Source: Cricetomys ansorgei
Lineage: Eukaryota; Chordata; Mammalia; Rodentia; Nesomyidae
Direction: 5' to 3'
Length of the DNA: 64,000 bases
NCBI GenBank assembly: GCA_026225945.1
Contig: JAMJFZ010000818.1
Span: forward strand, 2,833,501 to 2,897,500
Shown: piece by piece, positions 55,610 through 64,000 of the stretch
Layout: each line of letters opens with the position of its first letter
Position numbering within the stretch: the first letter of the stretch is position 1
Made by a program: the position numbers and the translations under genes
The notes under the pieces: generated by a model
Database searches by the model: none
What the model was told of the DNA's origin: nothing
The model's input: the letters and a program-made list of their open reading frames with translations, nothing else

Positions 55610-55850
55610 TCCAGAACTCTCCGCTCCTTGGCTGGCACACGGTGGATAGATACTCCATAACTATTTGTTGAACAAATGGACCTATATACGTTCGCCTGAT
55701 TGAATTCTCCCAGCAAGACCTGGTGTTACCGGCCTCATTTTCCTAGCTATAAAATGACTCAACTGCTCTCATCTGGTAGTCATTAATAGCATCATTTATC
55801 GGTCAGGAGAGTGAGGCTCTAAGAGGCGAAAGCATTTTCGAGGGGACGGA
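55610..55850. mobile_element. Possible MIR/L2 remnants
   Basis: 'ggctggcacacggtggatag' with 'actatttgttgaacaaatgg' resembles a sense MIR/L2 3' end, and 'agagtgaggctctaagaggc' near 55808 resembles antisense MIR. Possibly two old fragments. Confidence 0.45.
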
Positions 55851-56119
55851 TAGCCAAGAAGAAAAGCACAATAGTTTGCAATGATCACCGCTCCACTTGC
55901 AGCCCCTGGGATTGTGCCGGCCTAGGCGCAGGAGCGTGCCAAATAACTTTGACTAAACATACGAACAAGGCTGGCATGCTGCATGGGGTGCTCCAGTACA
56001 CCACGCTGGTGCTCCCCGAGAGCCTTTTCTCTATCAATGTCCTGTGGTGTCTGATCTCTAGGAGGACCTGCCTGAACACAGGGGTCTCTGCATCCACCAC
56101 GGTAGGCCAAGGAGCCAGT
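55851..56119. other. Single-copy DNA
   Basis: Nothing recognised. Confidence 0.35.
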
Positions 56120-56228
56120 GCTCAGCTTTGGAATCAGACAGACATGGATCCGAGGCCGGATTCTCCTGTCAGCTGACCTCAATCTCTCCCACTTAATGTC
56201 TCCTAACCTCAGTCTGTGAGGCTTCCGC
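56120..56228 (+). mobile_element. MIR SINE
   Basis: 'tttggaatcagacagacatg', 'gtcagctgacctcaatctct', 'tctcctaacctcagtctgtg' follow sense MIR. Confidence 0.7.
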
Positions 56229-56302
56229 CATGCCGTGTACTGTGAGGTGAAGCTGCTCATGGGCTCTGGGGAATTGTTATGCCTCAGTAAGGAAGAAAGG
56301 TG

Positions 56303-56385
56303 CAAGGTTAGGGAGACAGCTCAGCTCATGCATCTCGTGGGAACATGAAGATCCACGTTCGATCCCCAGTCTTGTGGCCCCCTGA
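56303..56385 (+). mobile_element. SINE head fragment
   Basis: 'aggttagggagacagctcag', 'catgaagatccacgttcgat', 'ccccagtcttgtggcc' match a B4-type tRNA-like head; no body follows. Confidence 0.6.
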
Positions 56386-56446
56386 CATCGGTTTCAAACT
56401 CAATTTCTTTTTAAAAGAATAAGTATTGGTTTGTGTTTAATTATCT

Positions 56447-56448
<2 letters not shown>

Positions 56449-56484
<36 letters not shown>

Positions 56485-56648
56485 GGGGGTATGGTACTTG
56501 TGGAAGCCAAAAGAAGGTTCCAGATCCTCTGGAGTTAGGGTGTCAGGAGGTGGTAAGCCACCTGACATGGGTCCTGGGAACTGAACTCCGGTCTTCCGGA
56601 AGAACAGCAAGCGCTCTTAACTACTGATCTACCTCTCCAGCCTCCTAC
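56449..56648 (-). mobile_element. B3 SINE with (TG)n tail
   Basis: (TG) run 56449-56482 at the tail side, then 'cagatcctctggagttaggg', 'acatgggtcctgggaactga', 'aagaacagcaagcgctctta', 'ctgatctacctctccagcc'. Confidence 0.9.
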
Positions 56649-57320
56649 AACTTACCTCTTAAAGCACTAACAAATATGCAATTTTGTCTCACCGTTTGGG
56701 TGGGTCAAGAATTTGGGAGCAGCTCAGCCGGGTGGTTCTGATTTGGAGTCCTTGCGAGTTGGGTTTCGATGCCAGAAAGAGCTGCAGTCTCTGATAAAAA
56801 TTGGCCTCCGGGCTGGAGTTCTGCAGGCTCCTACTGGCCGTTGTGGGAAGCCTCAGTTTCCCCACTACAGGACCCTCCGTGTTCTGTTTGGGCATCTTTC
56901 TGCCATGACTTTTCCCATCACAGGTAAATCAAGATGTCAAAGAATTGGCATAGAGGCTTCCGGGACTTTGAAGCCACAGGTTGTTTCCGCTGTACAATAT
57001 AACGGTCACACAGACCAGCTCTGGGCCGATGTGTATGTGGGCGGGACTCACACAAGAGCATGACCGTGGGAAGGTAGAACCCATGAACCTCTGACCATCC
57101 TGGAAGACTCTGCAAGTCCCCCTCCAATGGCATCTTAACAGCTTACTTCCCTCTTGATGCACGTGGGTGACCAGGAAATTCCAAGCGTCTGTCTTTCCTT
57201 CCTTCTCAAGTCAGAAGACACAGGCAGAGGTAAGTCACATGACCTCAATCTAGCCAATTGGATGCCCTCTCTCAAAGCTGCTCATTCTTAGCGAATCAGC
57301 GAATGGTGTGGGTGAATATC
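56649..57320. other. Single-copy DNA
   Basis: No element or gene recognised. Confidence 0.4.
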
Positions 57321-57321
57321 A

Positions 57322-57412
57322 CAGCTGGGCTTGGCAGTATGCGCCTTCATCCGAGTGGTTCCGAGGCAGAGGCTTGATGACTGTGAGTTCGAGGCCAGCC
57401 TGGATTACGTAG
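57322..57412 (+). mobile_element. B1-like SINE, 3' truncated
   Basis: 'cagctgggcttggcagtatg', 'ttccgaggcagaggcttgat', 'gtgagttcgaggccagcctg'. Confidence 0.75.
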
Positions 57413-58187
57413 TTTCCCACAGCAGAGCGGCTCTTGCAGAGACTTCCCTCCTGCTCTCTTGTCTCCTGTGGAGCACCCATGATTCATTTCCTCTCTCTAA
57501 ACCTGGTTTACAAACCTTCCTGACTTTTCGGGGCTGCCCAGGCAATGCATTGAATAAATTAAATTTTGCCTAAGCCGATCAGAGCTGGCTTGTGTTTCTC
57601 CACAGCCACATTTCCTGACCCAGACGCTGGCTGCTTTTTCACATTTTCTCGAATAAATGTATGTTTCTCTTAGGTGTGGGGTGGGAGGGCACGGGGAGAA
57701 AAGTCCTTTTGAAAGCACTCCAGGGCTCGGGCCAAATTAAAGTTCCTCTTGAGGGCCGCCTTTCTTCTTGCGGGAATGACAGAGTTCTCACCTCATTCGG
57801 GGCGCAGACATACACAAATCCAGAGTTAAAAGGAGCAGGAAAGTGTGAGACCTGTGGGCGTTTGGCTGTGAGTCAAGTCACCGTTCAGTCTCCTGACACA
57901 CGATACTCCCCTTTTCTGAACACTGTCAAAATCCCCTCTCACCTATGGCTATACATAGGTTGGCAAGTGCGAAGATCTGAAGACCACCTTTTCTCGGGGT
58001 CTCCCTTGTCCTTACACCCTATAATGCTTTTAGGACCGAAGCCAGAAGATCCACTGAAGGAAGTTACAAAGACCACCTACTGCCGATGAAGAGTTAAACA
58101 CAGAGGCCTCATCCACGGTTGTTATAAGAAAATCCAATTATATGCTCTGGGATGAAGACAGGGGCAGATAGAAAGAGCTGGAACAAA
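57413..58187. other. Single-copy DNA
   Basis: A 142-codon open frame at 57661-58089 has no recognised domain, and there is no splice or promoter context; not called as a gene. Confidence 0.45.
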
Positions 58188-58505
58188 GCTGGGGGAGTGG
58201 GGGGCTCAGTGGATGAGCACGTGCTGCGCAAACATGGGCCTTGAGTCTGGATCCCCAGCTCCCGCGTACAAAGTGTGGTCTTGCGCATGCTTGTAACCCC
58301 AGGGCTGGGGGGGGCCCAGGCAGGAGGCTTACTGGAGACTGATGGCTGCCGGCCTATCTCCAGGTTCAGTAAGAGGCCCTGTGTGCTGGAGTAAGGAGGA
58401 GAGTAATAGAGGGCGCCTGATGTCCCCCTCTGGCTCTAAGTGTCCATAGGTACATGCATCTGCACGCGCATGCGTACACCACACACGTGTACAAAGGGAA
58501 AGATG
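58188..58505 (+). mobile_element. B4-type SINE
   Basis: Head 'ggggggctcagtggatgagc', 'acgtgctgcgcaaacatggg'; body 'aggcaggaggcttactggag', 'tatctccaggttcagtaaga'; tail 'gcatctgcacgcgcatgcgt'. Confidence 0.8.
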
Positions 58506-58631
58506 GGGTGTGGAACAATCAGAGCCCCCTCTCATAGAGCGAGCCTTTGTTCAAGAGTGAAATGGGAGGTGTGGGGTCTACCTTGGGTGGACTTAATTCC
58601 AGCCCCTCCCTAGTGCATGAATACCCCCCCA

Positions 58632-58670
58632 ACACACACACACACGCACACACACACGCACACACACACG
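58632..58670. repeat. (CA)n microsatellite
   Basis: CA run with three CG interruptions. Confidence 0.95.
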
Positions 58671-59044
58671 CTAGCACCCTTGAGCTTTAAAATTCATTGC
58701 CTTCCATGCAGCATGCCCGTTCCACACAGCAGCCATTCTGTGTGCTTTCTCAAACACAGAAAGGACTCTTCCAGGATGAGAAAGAACAGCATCTTCTGGG
58801 CTCGCAGAGAGTAAAGTGGGACCCTGACAGAGACTCGGTGTACTCTGCCTCTGCACAGGCTGCACTCAGCCCCATTCTCCCTGTGGGAACTCCTAGGCAA
58901 GAGCAGTCTCTCGCTATGGACTTCTTTTTCTGAAGCACCCTCAGATCTGTCCTCGGAGACATTAGGCTCAGAGAAGCCAGCATGAGCACTGGGGACCGCT
59001 CACCTCCAGCCCACCGCCTGTCAATCCAGAGTTCACTCTTTCTC
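58671..59044. other. Single-copy DNA
   Basis: Nothing recognised. Confidence 0.4.
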
Positions 59045-59275
59045 TTGTGTGTTCCTGTGTGTGCAGGAGCATGTAGGCAGCATGTGTGTGTCTCACTTCT
59101 GGCACTGTCAACCTTCTTGTATTTGAGACAGGGTCTCTCAATGACCTGAAACTCACTAGCTAGTCTCTGCATCCCAGCACTGGGATTATAAACACAAACC
59201 ACCATGCCTAGCTATCTTACAGGGGTTCTGGGCCTCAAATTCAGGTCCTTGTGCTTACTGGCATGACAAGCTTTG
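59045..59275 (-). mobile_element. B4-type SINE, internally deleted
   Basis: 'tttgagacagggtctctcaa', 'cccagcactgggattataaa', 'accaccatgcctagctatct', 'tcaaattcaggtccttgtgc'. The usual central block after 'tgaaactcactagc' is missing. Confidence 0.75.
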
Positions 59276-59284
59276 TATTTTTAT

Positions 59285-59830
59285 TTATTTTGTCCTTCTC
59301 TTGTACAATACCTCCTGACCCCAGTCTCACCTCTCAGCTCTCCCCAGTTCCCCTCTCCCCCAAGTCCATCCACCCCTCTCCTCTGCTTCCCCAAGGGTTA
59401 CCAATCGAATAGGGCATAACAAGATGGAACCAGGCCGGGCACGCACGAGCCACTACATCAAGCCTGGATGAAGCAGCCCGGCAGGAGGAAAAGGCTCCCA
59501 AGGGCAGGGAAAAGGGTCAGAGACTCTTGCCACTCCAACTTTTAGGAATTGCACAAGAACACCAAGCCAGACAACCATAAGACATAAACAGGGGACCTAG
59601 TGCAGATCAGTGCCTGGCCCAATCGTCATCAGAGAAGCTTCCTCCGGCAGCTGATGGGAGCAGATGCAGAGGCTCAGGCCAAGCTTGGGGACCCTGTGGC
59701 AGAAGATGAGGAGAGACTGCGGGGTTCAAGGACACCAAGAGAACAAGCCCCACAGAGTCAACTGACCAGGACTCTCAGGGGCTCACAGAGACTGAAGCAG
59801 CAGACACAGAGCCTGCAAGGCAGGCGTGTT
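59285..59830. mobile_element. Rodent L1-associated non-coding segment
   Basis: 'ggcataacaagatggaacca', 'aaaagggtcagagactcttg', 'aagcttcctccggcagctga', 'gctcacagagactgaagcag'. These blocks recur widely in rodent genomes and I associate them with L1 (Lx) non-coding DNA. The frame at 59600-60004 crosses this repeat and is not a gene. Confidence 0.55.
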
Positions 59831-59862
59831 ATCGATGATCTAGCCATCTCCCCAGCCCTGCT
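59831..59862 (-). mobile_element. SINE head fragment
   Basis: 'gatctagccatctccccagc' is the antisense 5' end of a B4-type/ID head, abutting the L1-like segment. Confidence 0.5.
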
Positions 59863-61187
59863 CCTCTTCCTTTCTTTAGCGAGCTCACGGCGGCCAAAAG
59901 AAGCAGGTGATTTTGAACTTGACAAAGAGACACGTTCCCGCTTGCTGGATGGACAGGCTGCGAGATTTCAGCCCAGGTTGAAGTTAAGAAAATCAAATTT
60001 TTAAAAAAGATAAAGTTGGGGGAGAGGGGGGGCCCAAAAGTAAGCCAGAGCAACTAAAATCCATCAGAATGTTCCAGATAGTTTCGTGATAAGCTGGAAA
60101 TGGCTGAAAACCCCAATAGAGAGACGCAAGCTACAGCTGGAAGGTGAGATTGAACTGAGCTAAGAGTATGTGTCACAAAGTTTATTATTTTATTAGTTTT
60201 AATAGCTGGGTAGATAAGCTAATAGCAATGGGATTTACTTTAAAGATCAACACCGTCGACTTTGCTGTTTATTATTAGACAGTAATGTGTCTCCTGCAAG
60301 GGGAATATTAAATCTCACGGAACGCTGTGCCCGTGAGCCGCATGGGCCCTGGATTTTCCCTTTTGGCTCACATGTCCAGTGTGCGTTCTGTCTGGCGTCA
60401 GGGGGATCTTGGGAGTCTTGGAGATACCTCAGTCCCAGTTTGTGTCCTCCGGGCAGAGGAAGGAGATGGAGGAGGGGAGGTCACCTTTCACAGGACCAGA
60501 GACCGTGAAGTCCTCCTCTAGGTCCTGGTTGTATCCACATGATGGCGGATGGAGACTGAGAGGGAAAGATGAGACAGTCAAGCCTCGGGAGATTAGCAGA
60601 AGTAAAGGAATAAACGCACGAAGGTTTTCAGCGCGGGGCCTGGCAAGCCCTGAACAAATACCAGAGGTCCACAGAAACCGTCAGAGCAGCAGATGGCTGT
60701 AGACCCTGCCGCAGTCACAATGTCTGGGTCAAAAGTCCCGTTCCGACATTCTCATAGTTTCAAATGTCTCCCTGACAAGATACTTAATTACACGGTCTGA
60801 GACAGGAGAGGCTTCGTTTACAGCAGTGAAACAGGCAGCACCGCCTGATCACTGTGGGCTCACCCATCTCTGGTCGCAGTGCAGGCCAGCGCCTCCTGAC
60901 ACCACGGACCTGGGCCACAGCATCGCCTGTGCTGTTCCTGTCGACAGGACCTGCTGTGCCTCTTAAGCGACAAATCCAAATTGATGAGCATCCCACAAGA
61001 CAACCGCCCTGGACACTCCAGAGCAGTCATTGTAGCAACAGAGACCCAGGGCCCTCCGGAAGGATGGGAAACCACTGAAGGTGACCAGTGACACACTGTG
61101 CCGTTTTTCCATCATTTACAAAACAATATTAGATTTTTACTCCGTGTGTACGTGACCACGGGCGTGTGTTGGGGCGCCACCTGAGTT
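59863..61187. other. Single-copy DNA, no gene seen
   Basis: About 1.3 kb without recognised repeats. 60180-60280 is AT-rich. Short frames at 60287-60702 lack support. Confidence 0.5.
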
Positions 61188-61290
61188 AGATCCCTGGAAC
61201 CCACACGGTGGAAGAAGAGAACTGACTCCCACGAGTTGTCCTCTGACCTCCACACACGTTACATGAGACATATACGCGTGCGCGTGTATA
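61188..61290 (+). mobile_element. B3A-like SINE, head missing
   Basis: 'agttagatccctggaaccca', 'acggtggaagaagagaact', 'acgagttgtcctctgacctc', then CA/CG-rich tail. Confidence 0.72.
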
Positions 61291-61654
61291 CACGGGGAGG
61301 AGAATGCTTTTTAAAGAAAAACAAAATGTTTTAAAATCTTATTCTATTGATTGCCCCGGAACTCTGGGTGACTTCACGTCTCAGAATCTCAGCTGGCTCG
61401 GGAACCTTCTGTGACAGTTTCCGGGGTATTTTCTTGCAATGGCAGGCAGATGACGGAAAAACGCAAAGCATCAAGTATTGGACCCTCTGCAGTGTGACGT
61501 GACAGGCTGCAGAATCAAAAACTGGGGGCATCAACCACACGTGTTTCCAAGTCATAAAAACCACAATTTTTACATTTGGCTCTGGATGTCTCTTCCAACA
61601 AGCTGTGTCAAATCGGAGAGATCAGATCCGAGAATCCTTTTAGAAATAGCTCTC
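61291..61654. other. Single-copy DNA
   Basis: Nothing recognised. Confidence 0.4.
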
Positions 61655-61752
61655 TCTTTTCAAGGCTGCTGTGGGAATCGAGTGAGATCATCTCTCTGCA
61701 GGACTTAATGCTGGCCTGGCGCACAGTAGGGGCTTAACTCATAGTACTTCTG
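61655..61752 (+). mobile_element. MIR SINE, 3' half
   Basis: 'gctgctgtgggaatcgagtg', 'agatcatctctctgcagga', 'ggcctggcgcacagtagggg', 'cttaactcatagta'. Confidence 0.8.
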
Positions 61753-62137
61753 TCGCGGTCACTGATAAGCGTTCTGTCTGTTTGCCTCATGGGACCTGGA
61801 GGACAGACGTCTGTCATTCACACCAAAGTGACGTCAGGCTTTTGCCGACTGGTCGAGTCCAAGTTCTTTCTAGGTCAGGTTGGCTCAGGAAGGGATGTTC
61901 TGACCAACCTCACAGTAGCCCCCACTAGCCTCATGGGTTGCAAGCCGGGTGGCTGTCAGCAGAGGCCAAGGCTCAAAGCACTGTTCTTAAATCTCTGCAC
62001 CTGGCACAGGGTCTGTGGCCAACGGGAGCGAGCCCTTGACACTGGGGAAGGAAAATTGGTGTGAAATTAACAAGGTCATGATCCAGCTCTTTGGAGGTTG
62101 GGTTCCCAATTTTATGCCTTAATGAGAGTTCCCTGGT
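61753..62137. other. Single-copy DNA
   Basis: Nothing recognised. Confidence 0.4.
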
Positions 62138-62176
62138 ATTTTTCTTTCTTTCTTTTTTTTTTTCTTTCTTTTTTTC
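62138..62176. repeat. (CTTT)n pyrimidine tract
   Basis: T-rich run with CTTT units; faces the GGAA tract at 62279-62403. Confidence 0.9.
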
Positions 62177-62278
62177 CTGCCCTTTCCTGTCCACATCATG
62201 TCTTTCTAGCTGAAAAGTAGGCACTTGCTTACATCATCCGAACCTTAGTTTCTTTAGTCCCTGTGTTTCAAAGAAAAA

Positions 62279-62403
62279 GAAAAAGGGAAGGAAGGAAGGA
62301 AGGAAGGAAGGAAGGAAGGAAGGAAGGAAGGAAGGAAGGAAGGGATGGAAGGGAGGGAGAGGAAGAGGGAGAGGGAGAGAGAGAGAGAAAGAAAGGAAGG
62401 AAG
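62279..62403. repeat. (GGAA)n purine tract
   Basis: GGAA at 62286-62345 followed by GA-rich DNA. Confidence 0.95.
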
Positions 62404-62825
62404 AAAGGACCTCTAAGAAATTTCCCTCCTGCTATCCCACAGGTGGCAGCCACTCCCGAGGCCACCCAGAGAGAGACATTCCAAGGTCTTAAGGAATTGG
62501 TCTTGGGCCATCAGGGGTTAACATCCAAGGGGCAAGGCTGAGGCTGGGCCCCCTTCCTGGGAGCTGAGACTTCTGCAAGAGCTAAAAGAGCCTCCATGAG
62601 AAGGCACCAGAGAAAATGCATCAAAGTAGGAACAGCTAAGGCCTCAGGATCCCACCCAAGGCCGCCAGTGACTGTTGCTTAAGTGCAGGCAATCCTGCAA
62701 ACCCACACCCGGACGTGTTGCTCCTTGCTTACCTGGTCGACCAGCCTCCCTCCTTCAGACTCTGTCTCTTCAGGGAGCCCTTCTGCCAGTAAAAGCCTGG
62801 GGGTGATCCCCTCCTGCCTCTGGAT
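62404..62825. other. Single-copy DNA
   Basis: Nothing recognised. Confidence 0.4.
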
Positions 62826-63223
62826 CAGCAGTTCTCAACTGGTGGGTCGAAACCCCACTGGGGGTTGAATGACCCTTCCACAGGGGTCGCCTAAGACCAC
62901 CAGCATATCAGATATTTATATTAAGATTCAAAACGGAGCCAGCCAGGTGGCTCACGCCTTTAATCCCAGCACTTGGGAGGGGGGAGCAGGGGGCAGAGGC
63001 AGGTGGATCTCTGTAAGTTCAAGGCCAGCCTGGTTTACAAAGTGAGTTCCAGGACAGCCAGAGTTACAATAGAGAAACAATGTCTCAAAAAACAAAAAGA
63101 TTCATAACAGTAACAAAATTACAGTTATGAAGTAGCAACAAAAACAATTTTATGGTTGTAGGTCACCATGGCATGAGGAACTATGTCAAAGGGTCACAGC
63201 CTTAGGAAGGTTGAGAACCCCTG
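62826..63223 (+). mobile_element. URR1 DNA element, copy 5, split by a B1
   Basis: From 'cagcagttctcaactggtgg' to 'aaggttgagaacccctg', with 62935-63108 occupied by a B1 and its second target copy. The URR1 target duplication is ctctggat (62818-62825) and gtctagat (63224-63231), six of eight bases matching. Confidence 0.95.
62935..63096 (+). mobile_element. B1 SINE nested in URR1
   Basis: 'ggtggctcacgcctttaatc', 'gttcaaggccagcctggttt', 'aaacaatgtctcaaaaaac'. Flanked by aagattcaaaac (62923-62934) and aagattcataac (63097-63108), 11 of 12 bases, both from URR1 sequence. A G-rich 'ggggggagcaggggg' insert lies in its body. Confidence 0.97.
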
Positions 63224-63244
63224 GTCTAGATACTCCTTGCCCTG

Positions 63245-63368
63245 TGTGGTGAAAGCCGCAGCTTCTGTTTGCTGGGTGTGTGCTGTGAGCCACACTCCTT
63301 GCATACGGGAACAGAAAGGGCTTCACCAAAGTCACAGCCAGTGAGGACCAAGCCAGGCTTTCCTATGA
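63245..63368 (-). mobile_element. MIR SINE
   Basis: 'cagaaagggcttcaccaaag', 'tcacagccagtgaggacc', 'aagccaggctttcc' follow antisense MIR. Confidence 0.6.
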
Positions 63369-64000
63369 GGTGTCACCTTGCAATTCTGTGTAGACATTTC
63401 TTTACTCTCCTGACACATTCCCGGGGATGGCTGTCCACCTTCAGAAAGCTGGGAAGAGACCGTGGTGGAGGTCTTCCTGCTGGACAGCACACGGGGGAAC
63501 TTCTGCATCTGGTGGATATGTGAGTTGGTTTGGTGCCAAATACCCTCCATCTTCTCCTCTCAGTCAAGCAAGAGGCTCTCCCTTCCTGGGCCCGTGTGAT
63601 TGGGTAGGGTCATGTGACTAGTCCTGCCCAATAGGCTGCAAGCTAAAAAAATCTATGGTCATGGCCAAGCTGAATTTAACAACTTATGTTGGGATTCTCT
63701 TAGTTCTGCTGTGAATGCTGATAACGTATGAGGTGATGACCCCCTCCAGCCTGGGACCCCAACAAATGGAAACACCCTCCAAGACTAGTGACAGGCAGCA
63801 GGCATGGGACATACACTAAGATTATTGATTGACACCCCACTGCGACATATTTTTAGGTTAATGTACTCTAGCATGTCGTCTTATATGGTACATAATGAAG
63901 GCCAAACAATCTAATTGAATGGTAGCTAGAGGCTTTTAACTACATTACGGTTACTTCCATGATGGTAATATTAACTACAAGCCCCTATACACAAGGTCAG
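63369..64000. other. Single-copy DNA, AT-rich at the right end
   Basis: 63800-64000 is AT-rich and repeat-free, with TGATTGACAC at 63826-63835. No gene recognised to the window edge. Confidence 0.4.

Noticed and set aside
57661..58089. 142-codon open frame
   Set aside because: The sequence looks like random translation with no domain; length is within chance for a 64-kb window.
59600..60004. 134-codon open frame
   Set aside because: Crosses an L1-associated segment and a SINE head; no protein similarity recognised.

Overview
The window is non-coding DNA from a rodent genome, most likely a muroid (mouse, rat, hamster or vole group). The evidence is its repeats: B1, B2/B3, ID and B4 SINEs, five copies of the rodent hAT element URR1, and rodent LTR elements, on top of older mammalian MIR, MER20, L1M and possibly L2 relics. 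I cannot name the species; there are no obviously young species-specific L1, IAP or rat-type ID insertions. I found no protein-coding exon, RNA gene or CpG-island promoter that I can support. The long open frames are products of 3-bp or 2-bp periodic repeats or cross unrelated repeats. The stretch is best read as intergenic DNA or the inside of a large intron.

Layout. 1-5,600: two MIRs, then an 0.8-kb CAT/CAC array, an ID element and a SINE cluster ending in a URR1. 5,600-14,300: a second URR1, MER20, an old L1 ORF2 end, several SINEs, a third URR1 and an LTR-like element. 14,300-24,500: mostly single-copy DNA with B1/B3/B4-type SINEs and an 0.8-kb CA-rich array at 18.1-18.9 kb. 24,500-38,500: LTR-like elements, B4, B3, B1, MIRs, a solo ERV LTR at 36.3 kb and single-copy stretches. 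38,500-40,300: purine- and G-rich DNA. 40,300-45,400: an L1M 3' end split by a TG array, more SINEs, a fourth URR1 and an AT-rich block holding a perfect 64-bp palindrome. 45,700-47,700: a two-LTR endogenous retroviral element inserted into an older LTR-like repeat. 48,000-57,000: B4, a second CAT/CAC array, a long pyrimidine tract and SINEs. 57,000-64,000: more SINEs, an L1 non-coding segment, and a fifth URR1 containing a B1.

The sequence shows how the elements are layered. B1 copies sit inside URR1 and inside B4-type SINEs; the ERV sits inside an older LTR; and CA/TG arrays repeatedly begin at the 3' tails of B4-type and B3 SINEs. In this annotation 'B4-type' means a SINE with a tRNA/ID-like head, a B1-like body and a CA-rich tail (B4A/RSINE1-like); 'B3A-like' means a tRNA-headed SINE whose body reads 'acatggtggaaggagagaac'. 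Family names are from memory of consensus sequences; RepeatMasker would be decisive. The most notable items are the 64-bp palindrome, the nested ERV with its solo-LTR relative, the two large higher-order microsatellite arrays, and two related segments at 50.7 and 52.7 kb. I saw nothing that amounts to a new biological system.
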